A stretch of 64,000 bases of DNA from Arthrobacter bambusae (GCF_022606295.1 NZ_JAHHZS010000003.1:62001-126000); one strand, 5' to 3'. Counted from the first letter of the stretch, positions 36,662 through 46,002 are shown. Numbers and translations are program-made. Notes: generated from the letters alone by a model not told the origin.

Positions 36662-39600
36662 GAATCCACCGACTCGACATTGAGGCATTCGGGCCGTTTG
36701 CCGGACTTCAGTCGATTGACTTCGACCAGCTGGGGGCCCAAGGTTTGTTCCTCTTGAACGGTGCTACGGGTGCAGGAAAGACAAGCGTGCTCGACGCCAT
36801 CTGCTTTGCGTTGTATGGCTCCGTCCCGGGCGCCCGCCAGGATGGCAAACGCTTGCGCAGCGACCACGCGGAGCCGGCTGCGGAGCCGCGGGTTGTCTGC
36901 GAATTTTCGGCGCGGGGCAGGCGCTTTGAGGTTACCCGTTCCCCGGCCTGGGACAGGCCAAGCGCCCGTGGACGCAAGGGCTTCACCACCCAGCAGGCCA
37001 AAACCCTTCTGCGCGAACGGGTCAACGGCTCGTGGGAGGAAAAGACCTCGCGCAACGACGAAGCCGGCATGGAAATCGGTGACGTCCTGGGGATGGACCG
37101 GGAACAATTCACCAGGGTGGTCATGCTCCCGCAGGGGGACTTCGCGGCCTTCTTGCGTTCCAAGGCATCCGACCGGCTCGATCTTCTGCAGAAGCTCTTC
37201 GGAACCCAGCGCTTTGAAGCGATCGAGCAACAGTTGGCACTCCAGGCAAACGCCGCGCGCGCGCAAGTGGAGGACAACCGGAACGTCCTGGAGTTGCTCG
37301 TGCAAAGGGCGGAGTCGGAGTACGCCCAACTTGGCATTGAAGAGGCCGACACGGCGGATCTTGATGGTCAAGGATCCAGTGGGCCCGCGCCTGAACTCCG
37401 GCTCGGGAACCTTGAAGCCCTGGCCCGGGCCGAATCTTTGGCGCGGCAGCAAGCCGCCGGCACTGCCGATGCCGTCCGGCTTCACCTGGCAGACAAGCTC
37501 ACCTCCGCCCGGGAACGGGTCCAACGGCACGCGAAGCTCGACGCCGCCACGCGACGGCGCGAAGTGCTCTCCTCGAGCGCGGGCGAAGTGCGGGAAACCC
37601 GCGAGCGGCTCGGGCGCCACCGGAAAGCCGCCGTACTCGGCGGACAGCTCGACGCCGTAGACCGCGCCACGAACGCCCTCGGCCTGGCGGGCTCAACGGC
37701 AGAGTCGGCGACGGCGAAGCTTCGTGCCGCCGCCCTGGACCCAAGCGACCCCGGCACGTCCCTCGCCAGGATCCACGAAACGATGGCGGTCGTGGAAGCC
37801 CGGATCGGGGACGAACAAAAGCTCGAGGACATCAGTGCCAGGCTGGACGCACTCACCTTGTCGGCAGGGCAGCGCGAGTCGGCCAAAGCCGAACGCGCCC
37901 TTGCTTTGGCCGGCCTCCGTGGCGAGGCAATTGCCTTGGAGGGTGAACTGGCCCCGCTGGAAACGGCCGCTGTGGGGCTGCCCGTCCGCGAAGGCGAAGC
38001 AGCAGCAGCGGGGAACACCGTCAAGACCGTAGCCCGTTACGCCATCGCCCGGGATTCCTTGGCCGCGGCAGTGAAGCGCCACGCGTTGGCCCGGGCGCTT
38101 TCCCAGGACCTTCGCCAACTCTGGCTGGATCTCCGCGAGTCCCGGCTGGCCAATGCCGCCGGCGAGCTCGCCGCAAAGCTGCGGGATGGCGACGCCTGCC
38201 CGGTGTGCGGAAGCGCCGAGCACCCATCGCCGGCGGCTGCCGGGCTCACCGCGCTGGCACTTGCCGAGGAAGAGCAATCCGCCCACGAACGCTATGACGC
38301 GAGCGAACACGAACTGCTTCAGGCTTCGGCCGAGCTCGCGTCCGCCGAGCAGGAAGTCGCCGTACTCGCCGCCCAGGGCGGAGACATCGATCCGAAGGAA
38401 GCTGCTGCGGCGGAGGCGCGGGCCAAAGACGCCCTGGCTTCGGCGCGTTCCGCCGTCGAAGGACTTGAACGGGTCAAGGCAGACCTCGCACGCACCGCGG
38501 AGCGTATTTCCCGTTTGGAGGAGGAACAAGTCCGGGAGGACACTGCCGCGGCTCAGGCCGAATCCACCATGGTTCTGCTGGACGAGCAACGTGAGGCCTT
38601 GGACGCCATGCTTGGCGGTCTCCGTGATGGCTTCGACACGCTACGCAGCCGGATAGAGGCATTGACCGCGCAACGCGATCTCCTGCAATCGGCTGTGGCC
38701 GCGGGCGTCCAGCTGGAACGTGCCCGGGAGGCTGTGGATGATGCGTCCACAGCTTTGGACCGCGCCCTTTCGGCGAACGGGTTCGAGACCGCGGAGGCTG
38801 CGCGGCTCGAAATCCTCGACGAGCAGCATGCCGCCAGGCTTGAGGAAGCCATCAGGGCCGCCGAGACCGAGAACGCAAGACTCGCGGAACTCTTCGAATC
38901 CGAGGACCTCGTGCTCGCCGCAAAGGAAGCGCAGATCGGAGAGGTGCCCCTGACCGCCGTCGAGCTTGCCGCCCTCGAACAGGAGGCCGGGCAAAGCGAA
39001 GAAACGGCCCGCCGTTTGGCTCTATCTGCCGGGCTGGCTGCACGGACCGTGACCAGCCTGGCCGCAATCCGCTCGCAGTACGAAGAGGCTGCCGACGCCG
39101 GGCGCGGCCCCCGCGAACGCGCCCGGGTTCTCAACGAACTCGCCGAGACCGCCAGGGGGGCAGGTGACAACGGTTACAAAATGAGTCTCAACAGCTATGT
39201 CCTGGCCGCTCGCCTTGAACAGGTCGCGGCTGCGGCCTCGGAGCGGCTGATCGCCATGAGCGATGGCCGGTACACCCTGCAACACACCGACGCCAGGGCA
39301 GCACGCGGCGCGAAATCCGGCCTGGGCCTGGAAGTCGTGGACGAGTGGACGGGCCAGCGGCGGGACACCGCAACGCTGTCCGGCGGGGAGTCGTTCATGG
39401 CTTCGCTCGCGTTGGCCCTCGGGCTCGCGGATGTGGTCCAGCACGAAGCCGGAGGCGTGGACATCGAGACCTTGTTCGTGGATGAGGGCTTCGGGAGCCT
39501 TGACGAGCAATCCCTTGAGCAGGTCATGGATGCGCTCGAAGGACTGCGCGACGGCGGCAGGGTAGTGGGGCTTGTCAGCCACGTTGCCGAGATGAAGCAG

Positions 39601-39678
39601 AGAATCGGCAGCCAGTTGCAAGTGACCAAGAACCGGAATGGCTCCACTGTGCGGATCGTCGACGCCGCGGCGGCCTGA
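36658..39678 (+). CDS. sbcC: Nuclease SbcCD subunit C (Rad50-like ATPase)
   Basis: 1006 aa SMC-like protein. N-terminal Walker A LLNGATGAGKTSVLDAI, Q-loop VVMLPQGDFAAFLRSKA, long coiled coils with a zinc hook DACPVCGSAEHP near residue 515, and C-terminal signature TATLSGGESFMASLAL plus Walker B ETLFVDEGFGSLDEQ. Acts with SbcD on double-strand ends and palindromes; relevant because palindromic elements occur in this region. GTG start overlaps the sbcD stop. Confidence 0.97.
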   Translation: MRIHRLDIEAFGPFAGLQSIDFDQLGAQGLFLLNGATGAGKTSVLDAICFALYGSVPGARQDGKRLRSDHAEPAAEPRVVCEFSARGRRFEVTRSPAWDRPSARGRKGFTTQQAKTLLRERVNGSWEEKTSRNDEAGMEIGDVLGMDREQFTRVVMLPQGDFAAFLRSKASDRLDLLQKLFGTQRFEAIEQQLALQANAARAQVEDNRNVLELLVQRAESEYAQLGIEEADTADLDGQGSSGPAPELRLGNLEALARAESLARQQAAGTADAVRLHLADKLTSARERVQRHAKLDAATRRREVLSSSAGEVRETRERLGRHRKAAVLGGQLDAVDRATNALGLAGSTAESATAKLRAAALDPSDPGTSLARIHETMAVVEARIGDEQKLEDISARLDALTLSAGQRESAKAERALALAGLRGEAIALEGELAPLETAAVGLPVREGEAAAAGNTVKTVARYAIARDSLAAAVKRHALARALSQDLRQLWLDLRESRLANAAGELAAKLRDGDACPVCGSAEHPSPAAAGLTALALAEEEQSAHERYDASEHELLQASAELASAEQEVAVLAAQGGDIDPKEAAAAEARAKDALASARSAVEGLERVKADLARTAERISRLEEEQVREDTAAAQAESTMVLLDEQREALDAMLGGLRDGFDTLRSRIEALTAQRDLLQSAVAAGVQLERAREAVDDASTALDRALSANGFETAEAARLEILDEQHAARLEEAIRAAETENARLAELFESEDLVLAAKEAQIGEVPLTAVELAALEQEAGQSEETARRLALSAGLAARTVTSLAAIRSQYEEAADAGRGPRERARVLNELAETARGAGDNGYKMSLNSYVLAARLEQVAAAASERLIAMSDGRYTLQHTDARAARGAKSGLGLEVVDEWTGQRRDTATLSGGESFMASLALALGLADVVQHEAGGVDIETLFVDEGFGSLDEQSLEQVMDALEGLRDGGRVVGLVSHVAEMKQRIGSQLQVTKNRNGSTVRIVDAAAA

Positions 39679-39739
39679 CAATGCCGGTTTGAGGCGCTCC
39701 CGCAGGACCCGGCCCGCTGGAAAAGGCACAGCCGTCCGG

Positions 39740-39814
39740 TAGACTTGGAGGGTTACACCGGGTCGCGCGCATCGGGAGGAGGGACGATGCGCACCTTTCA
39801 GCGAACCCGGAATC
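39740..39814 (+). promoter_or_regulatory. Structured leader with candidate promoter before MFS gene
   Basis: TAGACT (39740-39745) is a good -10. The following leader folds into an outer stem (CCGGGTCGC 39758-39766 with 39801-39810, one bulged A) directly continued by an inner 8-bp stem (GCGCATCG 39767-39774 with 39785-39792). The 10-nt apical loop is GGAGGAGGGA, a strong SD, for an out-of-frame ATG at 39787 within the stem. The MFS ATG begins 5 nt after the outer stem and has no SD of its own. Candidate cis-regulatory RNA. Confidence 0.5.
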
Positions 39815-41242
39815 ATGAACTCCTCCCCACAGAACTCCACGGCGAGCACCGCACTGCAGGCTGCCTCTTCAGTTCCATCCGCGCCCCCGAAAGTCGCGCC
39901 CGCGAAGGCCGCGCCCCGTCGTTCGCGTCTGCCTGGCCGCTTCGCCCGCCTGCCTGAGCTCGCCGGCCGGAACTTCCTGCCGTTGGGACTCTTCGCACGG
40001 CTGCCCCTCGCCATGCTGACTGTCGGCACCCTCACCCTCGTCACGGCCGTCAGCCATTCCTACGCCATCGGCGGCCTCGCCGCGGGAGCCGTCGGTATCG
40101 GATCGGCCTTGGGAGCACCGGTGCTCGGTTCGCTCGCTGACCGCTCAGGGCAGCGCCCGGTCCTGCTCGTAGCCGCGGCTGTCAATGCGGTGACAGTCAT
40201 CGCATTGCTCGTTGCCGCGTACCTGACGCCCGATTTCAGCACCCCCACGGACGCGGCCGTCATTTTGCTGACTGCGTTCCTGGCCGGAGCGAGTTGCCCG
40301 CAGGTGGGGCCCATGGCCCGTGTCCGGTGGATGGCGCTGACTGCCGGGAACTTGAATCCACGGAATCCGAACACTGGAGTCGGGGCGAATCCCACGGGTC
40401 ACGGAAGTGTGGCGTCCAGCCGCGCAGACCTGGACACCGCTTTGTCCTACGAGGGCACCGCGGACGAAGTCACTTTCGTCCTGGGTCCGGCGTTGGTCGG
40501 CATTCTCGCCAGCCTCGTGGCCCCTTGGCTTCCGCTCGCATTGGCGGCCGTCCTGACAGCAACTCTCGTACCGGCCTTCGCCGTCCATCCCTCGCAATTG
40601 GCTGTGGTGCCGGCAAAGCGCAAGGCGCGCACCGGCGTCGTGAGCATCCCTGCCGAGCGGAAGTCGGGTGCCTTGGCGTGGCTGAAGGTCGCCGTTCCTG
40701 TGCTGGCCATGGTCTGCATGGGAACATTCTTCGGGGCAACCCAGAATGCCTTGAGCGCTTACTCCGCCCAGTTCGCCACGGCGGAAATTGCGGGACTGAT
40801 GTATTCCGTCATGGGCCTGAGCTCCGCCGTCGCCGCGCTGTCCGTTGCCTATTGGCCGCGGCGCTTCGGCCTGGCCATCCGTTGGGTGCTCGCCGCGGCC
40901 GCGATGACGGCCTTCTCTCTGCTGTTGTTCCTCCCCGCCGGGATCTGGCCGATGGCCATCGTTCTCTTGGTGCTCGGAATCCCCGTGGGACCCGTCATGG
41001 TGACCGTCTTCAGCATCGGGGGAGTCGTGGCTCCGGCAGGTCGGATGGCAACCGTGATGACCGCCCTGGCGAGCGGCATCGTGGCAGGTACTGCGTTGGG
41101 CGCCTATCTTGCCGGCCAGTTGGCCCAGACGCAGGGCCCGGGCGCCGCATTTGTGGTGTCGACCGCTGCTTCGGGCGCGCTTCTGGTGCTCGGCATCGTT
41201 GCAGGACTGGTCCTTCGGCGCAAGCCAAGCACCCAGCACTAA
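39815..41242 (+). CDS. MFS transporter
   Basis: 475 aa, 12 membrane helices after a 45-residue Ala/Pro/Ser-rich N terminus. Loop 2-3 GSLADRSGQRPVLLVA is the MFS motif A region. Substrate unknown; the sequence resembles uncharacterised actinobacterial MFS exporters. The ATG has no Shine-Dalgarno sequence, and a strong SD-ATG (39787) in another frame opens a 56-codon reading frame that overlaps its start, so translation may be controlled by the folded leader. Confidence 0.85.
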   Translation: MNSSPQNSTASTALQAASSVPSAPPKVAPAKAAPRRSRLPGRFARLPELAGRNFLPLGLFARLPLAMLTVGTLTLVTAVSHSYAIGGLAAGAVGIGSALGAPVLGSLADRSGQRPVLLVAAAVNAVTVIALLVAAYLTPDFSTPTDAAVILLTAFLAGASCPQVGPMARVRWMALTAGNLNPRNPNTGVGANPTGHGSVASSRADLDTALSYEGTADEVTFVLGPALVGILASLVAPWLPLALAAVLTATLVPAFAVHPSQLAVVPAKRKARTGVVSIPAERKSGALAWLKVAVPVLAMVCMGTFFGATQNALSAYSAQFATAEIAGLMYSVMGLSSAVAALSVAYWPRRFGLAIRWVLAAAAMTAFSLLLFLPAGIWPMAIVLLVLGIPVGPVMVTVFSIGGVVAPAGRMATVMTALASGIVAGTALGAYLAGQLAQTQGPGAAFVVSTAASGALLVLGIVAGLVLRRKPSTQH

Positions 41243-41398
41243 CGACGCCCGCTCACTTATGGGCCGCTTTCGGGGAACCCTCTTTCAGATCATCTGCACG
41301 AGCGTTGCCGGTTTTGGCCTCATACGTGAGCGAGCGTTGGAAGGGGACGGTGCGAGCCCATCGGCGGGGTCCGTTGCCTGGAGCCCACGGGCGGGTCC

Positions 41399-42136
41399 TT
41401 ACGCCAGCTGGGCCCCTATGCGGGCCGCGCTCGCTGCCAGTGCTTCGCCGACGGCGGCCTGGTCCTGTTCGCGGCGGATGTAGACGACGGCGATCGCGGC
41501 GGGCCGCCCACCCGGCACCTGGATTGGGGCGGCCAGGGAAGACAATCCGGCGATGACCTCGTCGTGGCTTGCCGCGTAGCCGAGCCTGCGGGCTTCGGAT
41601 GCTTCCGGGCGATAGGGCAGGCCAGGAGCGCGGACGGCCCATTCTTCCTTGCTCATGGTGGACTGGATGGCGATCCCAGGCGCCCCGGTGTTCACGGGGT
41701 GGCGCGTGCCGGGATGTTGTGCCAGGGTGGCGGCCGAGTGGCGCGGCTCGACCGTGACCAGCGTGACGCAGTCCTGATGGTCCCAGACCGCGACGAAAGC
41801 CGTCATGTTCAGGGTGTTGGCAAGCTGGGTCAGCTCCGGAAGGGCGGCCGTCTGGAGGTCGCGGGAGACACCCCTGGCCAGCACCGCAAGCCCGGGCCCG
41901 GGCTGGACACGTCCGGCGTCGTCGCGCACCAGCAGGGAGTGATCCTCCAGCGTGCGGAGGATCCGGTAGGCCACCGAACGATGAACACCCAAGGCGCCGG
42001 CGAGTTCCGCAATGGTCAGGGGGCGCTCGGCAGCCGCCAGGATTTCGAGGGCCTGGATGCCCCGGGAGAGGGTCTGCGACGGCGAGACTGTCGCCGTCGT
42101 TTCCTGCAGGCTCTTAGCGGCGCTGGGAGACATCAT
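41399..42136 (-). CDS. IclR family transcriptional regulator
   Basis: 245 aa. Winged helix at residues 20-75 (LSRGIQALEILAAAERPLTI, LAGALGVHRSVAYRILRTLE) and an IclR effector domain (AVWDHQDCVTLVTVEP, HPVNTGAPGIAIQS, VAGLSSLAAPI-like). TAGGAT ends 7 bases before ATG 42136, so this start is preferred over ATG 42145. It is divergent from hpaC with three TAGAACAA repeats between them, and very likely controls hpaCB and itself. Confidence 0.92.
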   Translation of the reverse strand: MMSPSAAKSLQETTATVSPSQTLSRGIQALEILAAAERPLTIAELAGALGVHRSVAYRILRTLEDHSLLVRDDAGRVQPGPGLAVLARGVSRDLQTAALPELTQLANTLNMTAFVAVWDHQDCVTLVTVEPRHSAATLAQHPGTRHPVNTGAPGIAIQSTMSKEEWAVRAPGLPYRPEASEARRLGYAASHDEVIAGLSSLAAPIQVPGGRPAAIAVVYIRREQDQAAVGEALAASAARIGAQLA

Positions 42137-42224
42137 GCGCTCCATCCTATGTTGGGGCTAACGCGGCTTGCCCGCCGTCTTGTGCTGTGACACGCAAGAG
42201 ACTATGGTTCTTTATGAGAATTTG

Positions 42225-42273
42225 TTGTTCAAATATAGAACAAATCCACATATAGAACAATCTCCTAGAACAA
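42225..42273. promoter_or_regulatory. IclR/hpaC intergenic operator cluster
   Basis: Three direct TAGAACAA repeats at 42236, 42253 and 42266. The first also forms the palindrome TTGTTC-N7-GAACAA (42225-42243). The stretch 42205-42275 is markedly AT-rich in an otherwise high-GC region. Probable binding site of the adjacent IclR regulator. Confidence 0.6.
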
Positions 42274-42293
42274 TCTCCAGCCAGGGATCAACG

Positions 42294-42830
42294 ATGATTG
42301 CCAAGTCCAGCCAGAATGCGGAGCCGGGACCCCTCGGCCGCACCTCGAGGCCGCGGGCACATCATTTCCGCGGCAGCCTGGGCCGCTTCGCCACAGGCGT
42401 TGCCATCGTGACATTCGACGGCGTCAGCAAGCGGCATGGCATTACCGTCAATTCCTTCACCTCGGTGTCCATGGAACCGCCGCTGGTCCTCGTCAGCATC
42501 GCCCGCAACACCAAAGCGCACGACGAGCTTGCCGGGCGCCCATTCACCGTCAATATCCTGGGCGCCGAACAGAAGCAGTTGGCCCTGCATTTCGCGGGCC
42601 GTCCAGGGCCCGAGCCCCATTGGGTCGAAGGCGACATTGCGCCCCGGCTATCCAACGTCCTCGCCTATTTCGAATGCACGCCATGGGCTGCCTACGACGG
42701 CGGTGACCACACCCTCTACCTGGGTCAAGTGGTGGATTTCAACTACCGCAGCGGCGACGCACTCGCCTTCGCCAACAGCTCCTTCACCACCATCCCGGAA
42801 AGCCAATTGGGAATGGAGGATCTTTTGTAG
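42294..42830 (+). CDS. hpaC: Flavin reductase, HpaC-like
   Basis: 178 aa flavin-reductase-like domain: HHFRGSLGRFATGVAIVTF, VNSFTSVSMEPPLVLVSIA and PFTVNILGAEQKQLALHFAG, with a conserved His in GDHTLYLGQV. It supplies reduced FAD to the monooxygenase encoded next. AGGGA lies 7 bases before the ATG. First gene of an hpaCB unit under IclR control. Confidence 0.88.
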   Translation: MIAKSSQNAEPGPLGRTSRPRAHHFRGSLGRFATGVAIVTFDGVSKRHGITVNSFTSVSMEPPLVLVSIARNTKAHDELAGRPFTVNILGAEQKQLALHFAGRPGPEPHWVEGDIAPRLSNVLAYFECTPWAAYDGGDHTLYLGQVVDFNYRSGDALAFANSSFTTIPESQLGMEDLL

Positions 42831-42896
42831 TTGATGCGGGGCCCGTCGACGTCGCATCCATATGCCGTTTCAGCTCAACCATCATTGGAGACAACC

Positions 42897-44351
42897 ATGG
42901 GAATCCGGACCGGACAGCAGTACCTGGACAAGCTCAACTCGATGAACCCCCACGTCCTGATCGACGGCGAAACGGTCACCGAGAAGATCGCCGACCACCC
43001 GTCATTCAGGAACGTGGCCCGCACGTACGCGAAGCTCTTCGACATGCAGCATGACCCGAAGTATGCGGACGCCCTCACCTATGAGTCCCCGACGACCGGC
43101 GACCGGGTGAGTGCCTCGTTCCTGGTGCCGCGCAGCAAGGAAGACCTCGAGCATCGGCATGCAGCTATCCGCACCTGGGCTGAGTATTCCCTTGGATTCC
43201 TGGGCCGGACGGGCGACTACATGAACGGCGCCCTCACGGCGCTTGCCGCCGCGGAAAAATGGTTCGCCCAGGCCGATCCGATGTTCGGCGAAAACATCCG
43301 CAAATACTACGAGCATTGCCGCGAAAACGATCTCCTGGCCACGCACACCCTGATTCCACCGCAAGTCAACCGTTCGGTGTCAGGTTCCGAGCAGCTCGGC
43401 GGCCAGCTCTCGGCCAGGGTGGTGGAAGAACGCGAAGATGGCATTGTGGTCCACGGTGCGCGGATGCTCGCCACGATCGCACCGATCGCCGACGAGCTTC
43501 TCGTGTTCCCCTCGACGCTTCTGCGCTCGACGCCGGAAGATGCTCCCTATTCCTACGCGTTTGCCCTCCCGAACGATGCGCCCGGCATGCGCTACCTGTG
43601 CCGGACGTCGCTCTACAACGGCGGAGGCACCCACGACGAGCCGCTCGCCAGCCGATTCGAGGAGATGGACGCCGTCGTCGTTTTCGACCATGTGTTCGTG
43701 CCCAACGAGCGCATCTTCATGCTCGGGCATCCTGAGCTGTGCAATGCCTTCTATTCCGAAACCGGCGCCGGGGCCCTCATGACCCACCAGGTGGTCACGC
43801 GGACCATCGCGAAGAGCGAGTTCTTCCTGGGCCTGGCCTCCGAGATTGCCGCATCGATCGGGGTGGACGGTTTCCAGCACATCCAGGAGGACCTCGCGGA
43901 GCTGATCGAGACCGTCGAAATCGGCAAGGCCCTCATGGTGGCGGCGGAAGCCCAGGCCGCTCCGAGCCCGGACGGCGTGTTCCTGCCGCACTGGCCCACC
44001 CTGAATGCGGCCCGCAACTGGTACCCCAAGGTTGCCCAGCGTTTCCCCGCGATCATCCGGAAGTTCTCGGCGTCCGGCCTCATGGCCCTGCCGGGCGAAG
44101 CGGACGTGGCCAGTGAGGCATTGCCGGACATCGAGCTGTACCTGCAGGCGAAGACGCTGACCGGCCCGGAGCGCGTGCGCCTCTTCAAGCTCGCCTTCGA
44201 TGCCAGCATTTCCGCGTTCGCCGGGCGCCAGGCCCTGTATGAGTACTTCTTCTTCGGTGACCCTGTCCGCATGGCGGCCGCCCTGGTGAACAGCTATGAC
44301 CGCGAGCCGGCCCGCGCGCGGGTGCGGGAGTTCCTCGAGCGGAAAGACTGA
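42897..44351 (+). CDS. hpaB: 4-hydroxyphenylacetate 3-monooxygenase, oxygenase component
   Basis: 484 aa, the usual length of HpaB-type FADH2-dependent hydroxylases with acyl-CoA-dehydrogenase-like fold. Seen: MGIRTGQQYLDKLNSMNPHV, THTLIPPQVNRS, GARMLATIAPIADELLVF, FDHVFVPNERIFMLG, THQVVTRTIAKSEFFLGLA. It ortho-hydroxylates phenols with reduced flavin from HpaC; 4-hydroxyphenylacetate is the family's model substrate, and chlorophenol or other phenols are possible. GGAG precedes the ATG. Ring-cleavage genes are not in the window. Confidence 0.9.
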   Translation: MGIRTGQQYLDKLNSMNPHVLIDGETVTEKIADHPSFRNVARTYAKLFDMQHDPKYADALTYESPTTGDRVSASFLVPRSKEDLEHRHAAIRTWAEYSLGFLGRTGDYMNGALTALAAAEKWFAQADPMFGENIRKYYEHCRENDLLATHTLIPPQVNRSVSGSEQLGGQLSARVVEEREDGIVVHGARMLATIAPIADELLVFPSTLLRSTPEDAPYSYAFALPNDAPGMRYLCRTSLYNGGGTHDEPLASRFEEMDAVVVFDHVFVPNERIFMLGHPELCNAFYSETGAGALMTHQVVTRTIAKSEFFLGLASEIAASIGVDGFQHIQEDLAELIETVEIGKALMVAAEAQAAPSPDGVFLPHWPTLNAARNWYPKVAQRFPAIIRKFSASGLMALPGEADVASEALPDIELYLQAKTLTGPERVRLFKLAFDASISAFAGRQALYEYFFFGDPVRMAAALVNSYDREPARARVREFLERKD

Positions 44352-44454
44352 ACGCGCCACGGCGCGGACGACGACGACGGCGGCGAGCGTCGCCGTCGAC
44401 TTCCGGCAGCTGTGCGGGAGGATCTGGCCAAACAGAGGGGCGCCCGCCCACGGA

Positions 44455-44492
44455 AAAAGGGGACTGACGGTGCTGACCGTCAGTCCCCTTTT
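44455..44492. terminator. Strong bidirectional terminator
   Basis: AAAAGGGGACTGACGGT pairs perfectly with ACCGTCAGTCCCCTTTT (17 bp) around a 4-nt loop, extended by CGGAA/TTCCG. It lies between the converging hpaB and SLH-protein genes and has A/T tracts for both directions. Confidence 0.93.
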
Positions 44493-44509
44493 CCGTTGCC
44501 GGACCGCTC

Positions 44510-45838
44510 TCAGGGCCTGGGGTAGATGGCGTTGGTGCGGTAGAGGAAGGCCGCGGTGGCGTCGCGGGCGACTGCGATGCCGGGCCGGAATTCCGACGTG
44601 CCGTCAGGGAGGGCCCAGCCGGTGGTGATCTTGTTGTTGGCGAGCCAGGTGATTTCCTTGTAGAAGGGGTAGTTGGCAGGCACATCGATGAAGTTGCTGC
44701 TTACCGTGACTGCAGGACTTCCGTTGAGGCGATAGATGAAGGCTGCCATGGCATCGCGGTTGACAGTGCCTTGTGGATGGAAGGTCGGTGCCCCGTTGGG
44801 GCCGTCGTTATAGCCGGTGGTAATACCTTGGTCTGCCAGCCAGGACACTTCCTTGTAGTAGGGGCTGTTCGTTGGATAATCGGCGAACTTCGGTGTTGCC
44901 GGCGGGGTGTACGCAGGGCTGCCCATGTAGCGGTAGATGAAGGCGGCCATGGCTTCGCGGCTGATGGACTCCAAGGGCCGGAACTGGCGGGTCTGGTCCG
45001 GCATGGCCCAGCCGGTGGTGATGCCTGCGTCAGCGGCCCAGGTGATTTCCTTGTAGAAGGGGTAGCTCGAGGTCACGTCGGTGAAGGAATACGACGCAGA
45101 CGCCGATTCATTCTTCACGATGAGGTCGTCCACGTAGATGTCGGCCTGCTGCGTCGGGTGTTCCGAGCCCAGCATCACACTGCTCACGGACGTTGCCGAG
45201 ATGTTGAGGGTGCTGGAGGAGAAGACGGACTTGTCATCGAACCAGACTTGGGCCGCCGTGGCGCTTCCATTGGCGGTGACGTCCATCGCGATATGGTGCC
45301 AGCTGTTGAGCGCAACGGTCCCGACCATCGTTGTATAGCTGAAGGTGCCGTCCGGCGCAGTGACCCTCAACACGAAGTTGGACGTGCTGTTGTAACGGAA
45401 GATGTCCATGATCCGTGTCGCCCCGGAGAAGAAGCGGAAGTAGGGAACATCGTTGCCTGCCACACCGGCGGTGGTGATGTTGAACCAGCCGGCCGCGTAG
45501 GCATGGGTGGTGCCTGAGGGAAGGGGCACGGACATATTGGAGATCGAACCGGCATCAATCGTTGCGTGCAGGTAGGCGGAGCATGCGCCGTCGTGGGCCA
45601 TGGTCGAGCTGACAGCGGCCGTTCCGGTCCCTTGCGTGACGGGTGAGTACGGGGACAAGGTCCCGGATTCGAAGTTGTCGGCAACCACCGTGGTGCCGGG
45701 GAAGCTGTCCGTAGGTGCAGCGGTTCCCGGCTGGCAGGTGACCGACGCTGCCTCGGCGGGTGCCGCAACAATTGCCGCGCTTGCACCCAAAGCGAGGCCG
45801 AGAATTCCGGAGAGTCCCAACCGGTACAGTCGTTTCAT
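44510..45838 (-). CDS. Secreted SLH-domain protein with LamG-like N-terminal module
   Basis: 442 aa. Signal peptide MKRLYRLGLSGILGLALGAS ending near AEA-AS. Residues 50-250 look like a concanavalin/LamG beta-sandwich (FESGTLSPYSP, WHHIAMDVTANGS, IYVDDLIVKN). Three S-layer homology repeats follow, each with PFYKEITWxAxxGITTGW and an FRP...RDAMAAFIYR end. SLH domains hold proteins on cell-wall polysaccharide, here possibly the product of the cluster at 48-56 kb. GGAGG lies 7 bases before the ATG. The promoter region has a GTNAC box and an 11-bp hairpin. Confidence 0.9.
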   Translation of the reverse strand: MKRLYRLGLSGILGLALGASAAIVAAPAEAASVTCQPGTAAPTDSFPGTTVVADNFESGTLSPYSPVTQGTGTAAVSSTMAHDGACSAYLHATIDAGSISNMSVPLPSGTTHAYAAGWFNITTAGVAGNDVPYFRFFSGATRIMDIFRYNSTSNFVLRVTAPDGTFSYTTMVGTVALNSWHHIAMDVTANGSATAAQVWFDDKSVFSSSTLNISATSVSSVMLGSEHPTQQADIYVDDLIVKNESASASYSFTDVTSSYPFYKEITWAADAGITTGWAMPDQTRQFRPLESISREAMAAFIYRYMGSPAYTPPATPKFADYPTNSPYYKEVSWLADQGITTGYNDGPNGAPTFHPQGTVNRDAMAAFIYRLNGSPAVTVSSNFIDVPANYPFYKEITWLANNKITTGWALPDGTSEFRPGIAVARDATAAFLYRTNAIYPRP

Positions 45839-45866
45839 TGTCCGTCCTCCAAGCTACGGTCGACAC

Positions 45867-45896
45867 CCGGCTTCCTCGGAGGTGCGAGGAAGCCGG
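45867..45896 (-). promoter_or_regulatory. Leader hairpin with anti-SD loop upstream of SLH gene
   Basis: Perfect 11-bp stem CCGGCTTCCTC/GAGGAAGCCGG. In the transcript direction the 8-nt loop is GCACCTCC, whose CCTCC can pair with the GGAGG Shine-Dalgarno at 45850-45846, 17 bases downstream. Could regulate translation or simply be a hairpin. Confidence 0.45.
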
Positions 45897-45986
45897 CTTT
45901 GATCTGCCTGTGGCGAAAGTTGTTGCGACGGTCCCCGGCCCAGGCACCCGGCAATGCCGTCGAGAACCAATGGCACCATGGGTGCG

Positions 45987-46002
45987 GTTACAGTTGCGTT
46001 AC
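45987..46002. promoter_or_regulatory. GTNAC-N6-GTNAC box 2
   Basis: GTTAC-AGTTGC-GTTAC, a direct repeat with 11-bp period, 149 bases before the SLH-protein start. Same form as boxes at 10037 and 56074. Confidence 0.5.

Noticed and set aside
39787..39957. 56-aa frame with a strong SD overlapping the start of the MFS gene
   Set aside because: Peptide looks like out-of-frame sequence with no conserved features; kept only as part of the leader regulation idea, not called a gene.
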